A stretch of 46,119 bases of DNA from Coxiella endosymbiont of Ornithodoros maritimus. GTDB taxonomy: Bacteria > Pseudomonadota > Gammaproteobacteria > Coxiellales > Coxiellaceae. A program made the position numbers and the translations under genes. The notes under the pieces are model-generated. The model saw only the letters and a program-made list of their open reading frames with translations. It did no database searches and had not been told where the DNA came from. This document shows positions 19,954 through 30,428 of the stretch, piece after piece. Positions within the stretch are counted from its first letter, which is position 1, and every line of letters begins with the position of its first letter. The DNA lies in assembly GCF_907164965.1 (NCBI RefSeq), contig NZ_CAJRAM010000038.1:1-46119 (forward strand), written 5' to 3'.

Positions 19954-20290
19954 GTGGAGACAACTTTCCAACTAAGTAGTCCTTCCCTTGGACCCAACCC
20001 TGAGGTCTTTTATCTCAAAGAGCCTTGTCAGTGGACTGTATTTCTTTCAGAAATTACCAGCAGTGCAGGAAAAATAATGATATATACCACACTCGGATAT
20101 TTATTAGGTCGTGCTCAACCAGAAGCTCAACTGGAATACGCTTGACCCAATCAACAATCCTCAGACCTTTCATTTTCTTGAGTCCGAAAATATTCAAAAC
20201 AAGCAGAGCCCAAACCTCTCCGAGACACGGAGATGAAGCGACAATTCTGATAATAATGATGATGAAAATGCTTATTTACAAGGAATTAGA
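19954..20290 (+). pseudogene. Unrecognised broken gene after mccA
   Basis: A GTG start (19954) has a good site (CTGGAGGTTTTT) and reads METTFQLSSPSLGPNPEVF, then FLSEITSSAGKIMIYTTLG and EAQLEYA to a stop at 20143. Another frame continues without a start as LDPINNPQTFHFLESENIQN and, past a TGA, SDNSDNNDDENAYLQGIRNV. The two together could be one acidic protein of about 110 residues broken by an indel. No family recognised. The remainder up to 20521 holds only short frames. Confidence 0.35.
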
Positions 20291-20521
20291 AACGTATAGC
20301 ATGGTTCTTGCATCTATTTGATTAACTTCTCTCTACCACCGGTGGCAATAGCTGAAATAACAAGTGGCCGGTTTTCCACTGAAGCGATGACACCGGTTAA
20401 AAGCACGCGCTTTTGCATGGAAACGGCGGTGGGCTGTCCAACTCCAAAGGCCAGCACGAACGCGATTTTTAACGTAACAAGTATACCATTAAGGTTGAGG
20501 CGCCGGTGAAATGTGATGCAC

Positions 20522-20635
20522 TCAAGAAATAGGTTGAGTTATAACCAAGGTTGAGTGTTTACAACCGCCTAAGATAATAGGGCCTATAATACCCAAAACA
20601 AAACGAAACCCTGAAACAAGCGGTTTCCTTTTCAT
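20522..20635 (-). CDS. Very small predicted lipoprotein
   Basis: Minus strand from ATG 20635, 37 residues, preceded by GGAGAAAAG. The sequence has Lys/Arg at the start, a hydrophobic stretch VLGIIGPIILGG and then Cys23 in LGGC, a standard lipobox, followed by only KHSTLVITQPIS. It is either a true small lipoprotein of the entericidin type in size, or the 5' stub of a longer dead one. The good SD and intact lipobox favour expression; no family recognised. Confidence 0.4.
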   Translation of the reverse strand: MKRKPLVSGFRFVLGIIGPIILGGCKHSTLVITQPIS

Positions 20636-20726
20636 ACTTTTCTCCAAATTAGCCTCCATTCGGCTATCATCTTAGCACCTTAAGGAAAAGATGACAGCCC
20701 TAGGAGAGCACTCACGTCGCTAGAAA

Positions 20727-21011
20727 TTATCTTGCAACATGACAGTGTACGACATGGCAAGTGGCTGGTTGCAGGCTATGAGCACGACATTTTGCCAAAC
20801 CATTTAGACGGGCTTGATGTTCCGTCACTGCCCAATCTATCGTATGATAAGAAGGTACATGAGCATCATGGACAACACACTTATAATTGTGCCAACTAGC
20901 TAGATGAGTGAGGTAGAGGTCGTGGGTGTGAGGGGGCCGCGTCGTACACCATGCTAATAAAGGAAGCGCCAAAACGCCGAAAAGGCCTTTTTCAAGGAAT
21001 TTCATTTTCAT
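20727..21011 (-). CDS. Small exported Cys- and His-rich protein of unknown function
   Basis: The 94-residue product starts at ATG 21011, 6 bases after AAAGGAGTAAG (an in-frame start seven codons upstream lies before the SD). The N-terminus KFLEKGLFGVLALPLLAWC is a signal peptide, possibly a lipobox with Cys. The mature part is rich in His and Cys (CVVHDAHVPSYH, AKCRAHSLQPATCHVVHC) and has W-A-x-T-E-x-x-A-R-L..AL-x-K-C spacing slightly like DUF4189-type small exported proteins; that resemblance is weak. Metal binding or disulfides are possible. Confidence 0.55.
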   Translation of the reverse strand: MKMKFLEKGLFGVLALPLLAWCTTRPPHTHDLYLTHLASWHNYKCVVHDAHVPSYHTIDWAVTEHQARLNGLAKCRAHSLQPATCHVVHCHVAR

Positions 21012-21271
21012 TTTTCTTACTCCTTTGCTCAAATGAAAAAATATTCCCTTCCAGTAAAGAATAGAATTTTCTTAATAAATTGCTGCCTAAAATCAGGGCC
21101 TACTTACAATTTGTCAACAGCCGAGCACAGTAAATCAATAAATTATATCAAAGTAGAAGGATTGTAAACAGACCCTGAAATTTCCCTTCTTGACAAGTTT
21201 AAAACGAGATGTTAAAAAATTCGATATGAAACAAAATCATAGAAATTCCCTTATTTTCGATTTTCCCTACT

Positions 21272-21289
21272 TTAGCGCTTAAGCGCTAA
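21272..21289. promoter_or_regulatory. Perfect 18-bp palindrome upstream of the dead aroG
   Basis: TTAGCGCTTAAGCGCTAA is an exact inverted repeat 65 bases before the first ATG of the aroG remnant. It is too short and loop-free for a terminator, and it is positioned like an operator for the aromatic cluster. No matching repressor (TyrR, TrpR) consensus is recognised. A TTGACA at about 21190 upstream could be its -35 box. Confidence 0.4.
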
Positions 21290-21353
21290 CTCACCTGTCC
21301 TCACCCTTATAAAAAATCCGCCGTAATAACTTTAAACTAGAGTAGCTAATGCC

Positions 21354-22432
<1,079 letters not shown>

Positions 22433-22461
<29 letters not shown>

Positions 22462-23318
22462 ACTGCAAAAAAAATTGATGAAATCAATTATCAAATTTAC
22501 GATTTTCTCAATTTACGAGCATCCTACACGCTAAAAATTACTAAAAGCAAAGTTGCAAAAGAAGGCGAACTCACTAAATTCTACCGACCTGAACGGGAAG
22601 CTGAAATCCTAGAAAGGATTACCACTCATAACAAGCGGCCCTTAAGCGCGAAAGCAATCGCTACTATTTTTAAAACAGTTATGAAAAAATGTCGGGATCT
22701 GCAAATTGACAGTTATCCAGAATTAAAAAAATGAAATCAATCGGCATCCAAGGTACAAAGGGCAGTTTTTCTGAAATTGCGGCTCAAGAATTTGCGAAAA
22801 AACAGCATATGGATCATATGGATGATTTTGCGGTTAAATATATGATTTCATATGAAATGTTTTACGCGCTATCGAAAATAAAGAAATCAACTTCGGTATT
22901 TTTGCAATGGAAAATGCGCAAGGTGGCACCGTAATTGAGAGCGTTAAAGCGTTGGCGAAATACCGCTGCACGATTATCGATATGTTTCATATCCCTCTAT
23001 CAGTCAAAATTTAATCGCCTTTCCTTGGATAGACTTCGAGGCAATTACTGAAGTTCATTCACATCCTCAAGCCTTAAACCAATGCCGTGAATTTTTAGCA
23101 GCCAATTTTTGGGCTGCCCCCTTATCGGAGAGAATGATACAGCATGATACAGCCGAGTCCGCACGTCGTCTCAAAGCCGGGGAGTTACCAAAACGGCGGC
23201 TGTTATTGCTAATAAAGCCTGTGCAGAAGTATACGACCGCCACTTTTAAAAGAAAGTATTCACGATCTCAAAAACAACTTGACCCTCTTCTTTAGGCGTT
23301 AAAATTTATGAACCCTAG
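22433..23318 (+). pseudogene. pheA: Chorismate mutase and prephenate dehydratase, degenerate
   Basis: The mutase part begins at ATG 22433 inside the aroG tail (MLNGSKALFELQKK), shifts in an A-run, and continues IDEINYQIYDFLNLRASYTL, FYRPEREAEILERITTHNKR and a stop that overlaps (ATGA) the dehydratase ATG at 22731. The dehydratase reads MKSIGIQGTKGSFSEIAAQE, then in other frames NFGIFAMENAQGGTVIESVK, LNQCREFLAANF, and KTAAVIANKACAEVYD to KIYEP. Several indels break it. Separate overlapping mutase and dehydratase genes, rather than one fusion, may have been the ancestral state. Confidence 0.85.
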
Positions 23319-23967
23319 AATTAAAAAGAGTGTCGATATCATCGGTTGTGGCCGCTTTGGCAGGCTGCTTTCAGAGATGCTCTCACCTGAAATCGGTGCT
23401 ACAATTATCAACGATTTTCATCGCCGTTCCTATATGCCATTTTAAAAACACCATCATTAAAATAGCGCCTAAGCTAATTAAAAAAACCACCGTTATCGAT
23501 ATTTGTTCAGTAAAGTGTTATCCACTAGAAATAATGGAACCCCACTTACCTTCTTCTGTAGGCATCGTTGCAACGCACCCCTTATTTGGTCCTGACTCAC
23601 TCCAAAAAGCGCAATTAAAAATGATGATGCACCCTGCGCGCGATACGCACGATTGCTATGAATTCTGGAAAAATTATTTTTCTTTTAAAAAAATAAAAAT
23701 CTTAGAAATGACACCTGATCAACACGACCGCTTTGTCTCTAGATCGCAAAGCATTACTCATTTTATCGGCCGAACCTTAGAGGTAATGGTTTCTCAATCG
23801 ACCGAAATGGATACTATTGATTACAAAAATCTATTAGCCATTATGGAACAACCTTGCAACGACAAATAGGATTTATTTTGGGTTTACAACGATTCAACCT
23901 TTATGCGCCTCAAACGATCGCTGAATTCATCAAAAAAAGTATCTACTTGAAAAAAAGAAATTACTGA
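23308..23967 (+). pseudogene. tyrA: Prephenate/arogenate dehydrogenase, degenerate
   Basis: Begins at ATG 23308 overlapping the pheA end: SVDIIGCGRFGRLLSEMLSP, the Rossmann GxGxxG region, then a stop at about 23443. A second frame reads IAPKLIKKTTVIDICSVKCY, IVATHPLFGPDS (typical of TyrA, with the catalytic-type His), and ITHFIGRTLEVM through LLAIMEQPCND. A third ends RFNLYAPQTIAEFIKKS at 23965. Three frames are needed for one protein. With aroG and pheA this completes the loss of the Phe/Tyr branch at this locus. Confidence 0.85.
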
Positions 23968-24044
23968 ACTGTCCCCTTTCCCTGACTCTTCTCGCGAACA
24001 AGCGAAGGAACGCTATGGAAATTTTTATTCTCGAGGTAAACGCT

Positions 24045-24774
24045 ATGATTTCAACCGATGCTAAAATACTGATTAGCGATTGGCAGAACTTATACGATAA
24101 GATTGTTGAAAATGCCACTTATATAAAAGAGAGAAAAAAAGTTAACGAAACGGTGTCCACGTTGATTTCTGATTAGCAACTGGAAGATGCATTGGAAGGC
24201 CCTCTCCAAAGTTTTTTCGACAAAAGTTAAGCGCCTACGCCACTCTTTCAAAAATGCGTCTATAGATGAAATTTTCAATAAAAATCCGCGTGAGAGTGCG
24301 CCGCCTAAAGCTATTTTAGAAAAAATTACCTCTGCTGAATTAAATAAAATACAACAAAAACTCAACGAACTTACCAAATCCCATTGTCAGCAATGGCAAG
24401 AAAAACGCGAAAGTTGGAATAAACTTCTTATTATAGCACTGACCGGCAACGGCGTCACGCTTTCTGAAATTGAAATCAAAGAATTAAAAGATAAAGAACC
24501 CCTACCAGAATTAAAAAATCGATTTATCGACCTTAATATTCCCTTCCCTTCAAGAAAACTCATGAATTTTGAACACTATTTACGTACCAAAGTTCACTTA
24601 GCCACTCGCAGCTCCTTCAGCCGCCAACAGCAACCTCATGAGGATAATATTATCACCAAATTATTAAAAAAATTGAACAATGAATTCAACCAAATTCACA
24701 AAGAAGAAACGGAACTAATCAAAGCACAACAGGACGAAACACAAGAACCCTTAAAACCCCTTCCTTCTTTTTAA
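24045..24774 (+). pseudogene. Broken coiled-coil gene of unknown function (possible effector)
   Basis: The likely true start is ATG 24045, after GAGG at 24033-24036, reading MISTDAKILISDWQNLYDKI, then a TAG at 24174. The same frame continues QLEDALEGPLQSFFDKS to a second stop, and another frame (ATG 24187, open to 24774, 195 codons) carries the rest: SFKNASIDEIFNKNP, ITSAELNKIQQKLNELTKSH and NIPFPSRKLMNFEHYL. The product would be about 240 residues, helical, charged, and with a Glu-rich C-terminus (HKEETELIKAQQDETQEP) of the kind found in Dot/Icm substrates. That last point is weak evidence. The 195-codon frame alone lacks a good ribosome site. Confidence 0.5.
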
Positions 24775-24790
24775 GATAGAAACAAGTGGT

Positions 24791-24896
24791 AAAGGCTAAA
24801 AAAACTTAAAACCCATCATCCCCGCGCAGGCGCGCCTGCGCGGATGACAAGGATTAAAATTGAAATGGCTGTTGTGACTCGTGGGTAAATGATATG
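24791..24896 (-). repeat. Dispersed palindromic repeat, copy A
   Basis: On the minus strand: ATATCATTTACCCACGAG, then CAACAGCCATTTCAATTTTA, a GC-rich palindrome (CATCCGCGCAGGCG/CGCCTGCGCGGGGATG), and GGGTTTTAAGTTTTTTTAGC. The same order occurs at 30980-31131 and 42592-42714. The element lies directly after rlmB. Confidence 0.75.
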
Positions 24897-24908
24897 CCCC
24901 TCTCTTAG

Positions 24909-25661
24909 TTAAGAGGGCGAAGGGACTTCCCGCTGCCGCTGAGCCTCGTACAAACAAATCCCACAAGCTACAGAAACATTTAAACTTTCAACACTCCCAC
25001 ACAGCGGAATTTGCGCTAGAAAATCACACCGCTCTTTTGTCAATCGACGCAGTCCCCCGCCTTCACTGCCTAACACAATAGCAATATCTCCCGTCAAATC
25101 AATTTCTTGAATTAGAGTTTCTGCCTCGACCGCCGTTCCTACAATCCAAACGTCTTCTTTTTGTAACCAATCAATGGTACGCGATAAATTAGTCACGCGA
25201 ATAAAGGGTGTCATTTCGGCCGCCCCACAAGCCACTTTACGAACCACCGGTGTCATACCCACGGCACGATCTTTGGGCGCAATAACAGCTCGAACGCCGA
25301 ATGCGTTGGCACTGCGAAGACAGGCCCCTAAATTATGGGGATCTTTAACACCATCAAGGATTAATAACAAAGCCGGCGTTTCGCGCTTTTTTAATAAACT
25401 TAAAAGAGCACTTTCATCTAAATTTTCCACTTCTTCGCACTCAGCAACAATGCCTTGATGTTTGTCATTACTTAATGTATTTAACTCAGTGCGAGAAAGA
25501 GGAATAACTTTCACGCCTAGACCCTTGGCTTTCTCTACTAACGACTCCAAACGCTGATCGTCTCGATTTTCTTGCACGTACAGCTTAACAATCCGTTGAG
25601 TCGTTACATCTAGTACGGCGCTTACCGCATGAATTCCATAAACTGATTTAATTTTGCTCAT
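24909..25661 (-). CDS. rlmB: 23S rRNA (guanosine-2251-2'-O)-methyltransferase
   Basis: A 250-residue SPOUT-class (SpoU/TrmH) methyltransferase acting on G2251 of the ribosomal P-loop. N-terminal substrate-binding part SVYGIHAVSAVL, then the knotted catalytic motifs LLILDGVKDPHNLGACLRSA (motif 1), AIVLGSEGGGLRRLTKERCD (motif 2) and IPLCGSVESLNVSVACGICL (motif 3). All are intact. Its natural end is near CLYEAQRQR; the last EVPSPS is encoded where the gene meets an inverted repeat (CTCTTA/TAAGAG) and the repeat element. It has only a weak ribosome site upstream. Confidence 0.95.
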   Translation of the reverse strand: MSKIKSVYGIHAVSAVLDVTTQRIVKLYVQENRDDQRLESLVEKAKGLGVKVIPLSRTELNTLSNDKHQGIVAECEEVENLDESALLSLLKKRETPALLLILDGVKDPHNLGACLRSANAFGVRAVIAPKDRAVGMTPVVRKVACGAAEMTPFIRVTNLSRTIDWLQKEDVWIVGTAVEAETLIQEIDLTGDIAIVLGSEGGGLRRLTKERCDFLAQIPLCGSVESLNVSVACGICLYEAQRQREVPSPS

Positions 25662-25755
25662 AATTTTGCTGTTACTCTTTGCTTGCGTTGAAACTATCCA
25701 ATTAATCTATTGCAGCTCATTTAAATTTAGCTGAGGTCTGTTTACAATTCTACTA

Positions 25756-25856
25756 TGCTGGCCATAATTCATCGATTTCCTGTCTTCGCTGCTTCACGCA
25801 CTTCTATGCACGCTGCGCTGCTCGTAAGTCCATGAATTCTGGCTCAGCCTAAAAAA
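25756..25856. repeat. Dispersed repeat, copy 2 (ACTTCTATG..GCTGCGCTGCT family)
   Basis: Same family as 9520-9600. The core CACTTCTATGCACGCTGCGC is followed by TCCATGAATTCTGGC. Immediately to its left lies GGTCTGTTTACAATTCTACT (about 25735-25755), which is also found in inverted form at about 21158-21179 (AGAAGGATTGTAAACAGACC), so this left part moves or persists separately. It lies between rlmB and rlpA, which are divergent. Confidence 0.6.
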
Positions 25857-25886
25857 ATATTAATAAATAAAAAAATAGACCCTACC

Positions 25887-26672
25887 ATGAAAAAAATTCT
25901 ATTACCTGCCGCATTAATTATTTTTTTATCAGGATGTGCTTCTCATATCAAAGATGGACCGCCGCATTTTTATGTGAATGTCGATAAAATTTCCAATCCA
26001 AAACCCCGACCTTTACCGCGAAGTAAATATGCCAACCCCTCGTCTTATACCGTCAACGGCAAACGTTATCACGTTTTAAAAACAGCCCGTGGCTACCAAC
26101 GACGCGGCATTGCTTCTTGGTACGGCACTAAATTCCATGGTCAATTAACGTCCGCCCGTGAACCTTACAATATGCTAGCGATGACTGGCGCAAGTCCGGT
26201 TTTACCCATTCCCTGTTTCGTTCGCGTTACTAATCTAAGCAATGGCCGATCGGTGGTCGTAAAAATCAACGATCGCGGTCCTTTTGTCCCGCACCGTATT
26301 TTAGATTTGTCCTACACCGCCGCTAAAAAACTCGGTTACATTAATCGAGGAACGGCCCTCGTTGAAGTTAAAGCCATTGATTTTACTCATCCACATTCGC
26401 CCACAAAATCAATAACGTTGGGAAAGGTGACGTCACCATCGCACTTATTTATACAACTCGGTGCTTTTCGCAAACATACACACGCTGAAAATTTAAAAAG
26501 AGAACTGCGTGCTTACATTAAAAAACCCATTTTTGTTCTAAGAAGTATTTACAACCAATTACCTCTCTATCGCGTCCAAATTGGACCTTTATCCAATATA
26601 AATGAATCGAATTATTTACATGACGAGCTTAAAAAGTTAGGCTTTGGAGAAATCATCACAATGAAAGAGTGA
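25887..26672 (+). CDS. rlpA: RlpA-type septal lytic transglycosylase lipoprotein
   Basis: A 261-residue outer-membrane lipoprotein: signal peptide with lipobox LSGC at Cys17. A double-psi beta-barrel runs through GIASWYGTKFHGQLTSARE (about 75-93), PCFVRVTNLSNGRSVVVKIN and DRGPFVPHRILDLSYTAAK, which hold the His and Asp expected of RlpA. A C-terminal SPOR domain (about 185-261, FIQLGAFRKHTHAENLKREL) binds denuded septal peptidoglycan. RlpA cleaves naked glycan strands in other bacteria. It is 3 bases upstream of ung with a likely shared transcript. Confidence 0.92.
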   Translation: MKKILLPAALIIFLSGCASHIKDGPPHFYVNVDKISNPKPRPLPRSKYANPSSYTVNGKRYHVLKTARGYQRRGIASWYGTKFHGQLTSAREPYNMLAMTGASPVLPIPCFVRVTNLSNGRSVVVKINDRGPFVPHRILDLSYTAAKKLGYINRGTALVEVKAIDFTHPHSPTKSITLGKVTSPSHLFIQLGAFRKHTHAENLKRELRAYIKKPIFVLRSIYNQLPLYRVQIGPLSNINESNYLHDELKKLGFGEIITMKE

Positions 26673-26675
26673 TCA

Positions 26676-27353
26676 ATGACAACAATGGCTGAAACACAAA
26701 CTTGGCAGACGGTTCTGGGCGAAGAAAAAGAAGAACCCTATTTTCAAGAGACCCTTGATTTCGTCAAAAAAGAACGCAAAGCGGGAAAAATTATTTACCC
26801 GCCGCAAAAAGATATTTTTAATGCGTTGAAATTAACGCCTTACGAAGCAGTTAAAGTCGTTATTTTGGGTCAAGACCCCTACCACGCCCCAAACCAGGCT
26901 CACGGATTAGCTTTTTCCGTTCGCCCAGGCGTCCCAGCCCCGCCTTCGTTACAAAATATTTTTAAAGAACTGCACGCAGACCTGGGTGTTCCAATCCCGT
27001 CCCACGGTTTCCTAGAAAAATGGGCCAAACAAGGCGTGTTGCTGCTCAACGCCGCTTTGACCGTCGAAGCTGGCAAACCCCAATCCAACGCTAACATTGG
27101 GTGGCACCGTTTTACTGATAAAGTGATCCAAAGTTTAAATGATCATCCCGAGGGTATTGTATTTTTGCTCTGGGGCTTCTATGCCCAAAAAAAATCTCAA
27201 TTGATCACTAATCTGCGTCACCGAATATTAAAAGCCCCCCATCCTTCACCACTTTCCACCGCCCGCGGCTTCCTCGGTTGTCGACATTTTTCAAAAGCGA
27301 ACCAATTATTGCACGAGATGGGGCGAGTAGAAATTGATTGGTCGTTAGATTGA
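26676..27353 (+). CDS. ung: Uracil-DNA glycosylase, family 1
   Basis: A 225-residue enzyme that excises uracil from DNA. Catalytic motif [10 protein letters not shown], with Asp67; [17 protein letters not shown]; and [21 protein letters not shown] with the catalytic His. Length and motif spacing match E. coli Ung. The start may be ATG 26676 or the ATG at 26685 (MAETQTW); the first was used because its spacing to the rlpA stop is natural. The 3' end overlaps a minus-strand frame that probably belongs to the ankyrin-type pseudogene's tail. Confidence 0.96.
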   Translation: MTTMAETQTWQTVLGEEKEEPYFQETLDFVKKERKAGKIIYPPQKDIFNALKLTPYEAVKVVILGQDPYHAPNQAHGLAFSVRPGVPAPPSLQNIFKELHADLGVPIPSHGFLEKWAKQGVLLLNAALTVEAGKPQSNANIGWHRFTDKVIQSLNDHPEGIVFLLWGFYAQKKSQLITNLRHRILKAPHPSPLSTARGFLGCRHFSKANQLLHEMGRVEIDWSLD

Positions 27354-27369
27354 CTTTCCAGATAAAGCT

Positions 27370-30200
27370 TTCTCTTCGTCCAACGACTAAAAAGCAACAA
27401 GCATCGAAGGTTTTAGCCAGCTTTCCGTTCTTCAGCACGGAATAATCTTTTGCTATTACTTTTAAAAATTCAACACTCGTCAACTCTCGTTGTTTAACCT
27501 CTTTCAGCCGGTTAGCAGCTGCTATTTTTTCTTTTATGGAATAGTCCTAAATTAAGAAAAAGGCGCTTGAGTAAATGACATCTTTCATTTCGCTGGATTT
27601 CATTCTTTTTATATACGTCTCTAATAATACATCTACTACAAAAGAAAGCCAGGGAGGATTCGACCCTCCTTTGAAAGAGTGGATAGAAAAATACCGTAAT
27701 AGCGTTTTTAAATACCACTGAATCTATTAATTGAATATTATCAATGTTACGGCCTAAATTAGCGAGTTTATTAAATATAGATCGAGTTAATTTTGAACTT
27801 CCTCTCTGTGGCATTCTGAAGGTGGTAACGCTAAATTGTCCGTTTCAAAGTACTTTAAGAGAATTTCATTCCCTTCTTCTAATTCAAATAAAATCTCATT
27901 CAATACAGGCTGAAAAAATACATAATTAATAAGCTCATTATTAAAACTTAAATTCTACTGGCTACAAGCACATCGAAAAAGACATCCAAGAATTTCTGGT
28001 TAACCTCTTACAAATAAAAGATTAGACAATTTCATCATTGCTTTTAAAATAACTTCTATAATGCTTGGTCCATTAAGATCCATTGCTATCATTAAGGCAT
28101 TTCTTTTAAATAAACCTCCTTTTTTGAAAAAAGAGCTTTTCTATTCCATCATTACTCAAGACTTCTCGTTGATTAACCACAAATTTTAAAATAACCATAG
28201 CGAATTCTTCATTACAAGAAGAACCCAGTAAGGAAAGAAGTATATTCGTGTTGGAGTCAGTCCTTGTGAGGATTTCTTCTACTGCCCAACTGCGTACCTT
28301 ACTTAAGAAGAATTGATTAGTTAGAAAACCCCACATCCTATTTAAAACCCTCAATAAATTAACAGGCATCAATTGTAAAATCTTGTAATGATCCGTTAAT
28401 ACTAAGTTTTTAATTTATCCTGGAGTGGAAATTTCTTGACTTTCAATTACCCAGTCGAAGATATTGTTCGCATTTTCAGATCCACTTTGTGTAGCCAACA
28501 TAAGTAAATTATATCCCTCATCCACTTAATTAAATCGCTGGATATATTAATACAAACGGTCTAGGTTTACCCGACCAATGTATTTTAATAATTGCCCTAG
28601 GAATTAAAATAATTCAGCAATCCTGATAAGAATTCCATTTTGAACTTTATTTTTTATAAGGCCTATCAACCTATCAATAAAATTTTTAAGAAAGCGATTT
28701 TTTTTCATTAACTTATCAAAATATTCGGAAAAATTAGATCGAATTTCTGACAAGTAATTTAAAAGTGAGCCGCGTTGCACCCAAAAGTCCCTGATGTAAT
28801 TGGATTCACCGATTCCAAGTACCGTAGAAAAATCCCTGTAATCTAGATCAGAATTTTTTTAGATTTATCAAGCTAATCATAATTAGGAGTCTATAAGTTC
28901 CTTGCTGGATTTAAGCAAAAGGCTTCTGATGAAAGAAAAATCAAACAAATTCCGTGGAACAAGGTAAGATTTATTAAAATAGTCTTGTTCAATTAAAAGA
29001 TTAAAAAGTGGTTTTTGAATGAAGCGCCAATTAATATCGATGGAATAGCAATGCGCGTCAGAAACATAAGCAAGCCCCGATGACTCAATCATGTCATTCA
29101 TAACCCTCCGATTCTGGATATCATCAATTTCCATTTCTTTTGGATTGTTATCTTTATCATGAATACTATTTAATTGATTGATGTATTCTTTTCTAATCTT
29201 TATTTCATTTACTTCCATTTTTTTGAGGTAACGCGTAATCTATTGGTTATTCTGTTTATCGAGCTCAAATACGATACCTTCTTGTCTAATTTTTCTTTGT
29301 ATTTCTTTTGTTTTTGTTTCTTTTTCTTCCCCAGGAGGTAAACAGATTATGTAATAAGGATATCGTTGTTCATAAATAAAATATCGAATCTCAGTCTCAG
29401 AGACCGCTCTCTTTTCTTCTTTTTCCTCAACTTCCTTTAAGGATGTTAAAGATCTTTCAATAACTTCTTTAAAAGCTATTAACCTCCGTAACGGAAGCAT
29501 AGTATTGATTTTATTTTTTCTTTCCCGTATAGACTCGTTTTGATAACAAATCCTGCAATGCTTTGCTCAGAAAAAAAGTAATCTGAAAGGAGTAAACTCC
29601 TTTTGGGATTTGATTTCTAACTCCCTCTTAATCACTTTATCTGATAACCTGTCTCGATAACCATCCGTTCGATTAATAAGCCTTACGCCATATCGATCCT
29701 CAGCTGTCATCACAGAGACACGATTATTAGAATGCCCCCCGACTGATTCCCCCATTTTCAGGGACACTTCTTTTACAAGTTCTTCCCTCACGATAGTCAT
29801 TAACTCAAGGAAAGAAGAAGGCTTCGTGAAAGACCTCACAATATCACTTATTTGACTATCAAAACTTAGCGTGCATTGCTCAATGTCCTCTGTAAATTTA
29901 CTCACTAATGCAACGCGACCATCATAGAACAATGGTCTAAAAGTATTAATGAAATAAGGATGACCGTTTAAACGGTGGTAAATAATTTTTAATTTATGGA
30001 TTAAACGTTCTTTATGAGCAAAAGTAGAACTTTTACCAATATGCTTATCAAAACACTCCTCTGTTCCAGGTCCGCATATCTGGATTAAGCAGGCCCAACC
30101 ACTCTTCAGGAGGCTACCCTAACTGTGATAAGTCAATGTTCGGCGAGAAAATAGACACGAAAGTTTTTTCAGTGAGTGCTGAGCCAAAGTGATAACACAT
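27370..30200 (-). pseudogene. Large decayed gene with ankyrin-like repeats (putative eukaryotic-type effector)
   Basis: A minus-strand ATG at 30200 (MCYHFGSALTEKTF) has GAGG five bases before it. From there, pieces in all three frames join into one protein of about 900 residues. N-terminal part: LIQICGPGTEECFDKHI, FAHKERLIHKLKIIYHRLNG, LFYDGRVALVSKFTEDIEQ and FLELMTIVREELVKEVSL. Middle: CYSIDINWRFIQKPLFNLL and FSTVLGIGESNYIRDFW. C-terminal part: GYNLLMLATQSGSENANNIF and NILLSLLGSSCNEEFAMVIL, each like one ankyrin repeat, and finally EFLKVIAKDYSVLKNGKLAK near 27440. The rest of the 3.0 kb gap before tRNA-Leu is accounted for by it. The function is not known; loss of an effector is inferred from the repeats only. 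Confidence 0.6.
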
Positions 30201-30317
30201 AAAAACCTCAATACTGTAACTATATGCTAAAGTTTAGCTCTTTAATCTTAAAGAAAATTTAATTGGTAGGGTAGAATTTGACATTTCTAACCCCCAAGGC
30301 TAGAGTTTCTACGCCAT

Positions 30318-30399
30318 GCCGAGGTGGTGGAATTGGTAGACACGCAAGTTTCAGGTACTTGTGGGGAACCCCGTGGAGGTTCGAGTCCTCTCCTCGGCA
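30318..30399 (+). tRNA. tRNA-Leu (CAG)
   Basis: Class II tRNA. Acceptor GCCGAGG pairs with CCTCGGC (30392-30398), discriminator A. D-arm GTGGAATTGGTAGACAC; anticodon stem CAAGT/ACTTG with loop TTCAGGT, anticodon CAG. A short variable arm (GGGGAACCCC) precedes T-arm GGAGGTTCGAGTCCTC. CCA is not encoded. Confidence 0.93.
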
Positions 30400-30428
30400 G
30401 ATTAAGATTCCAATTTTAAGCACATTAC

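Noticed and set aside
20331-20520. Minus-strand fragment reading KIAFVLAFGVGQPTAVSMQK and VLLTGVIASVENRPLVISAI, at first sight like a LysE-type exporter.
   Set aside because: Only about 55 codons and the spacing differs from LysE/ArgO. I could not convince myself of homology, so I leave it as unassigned.
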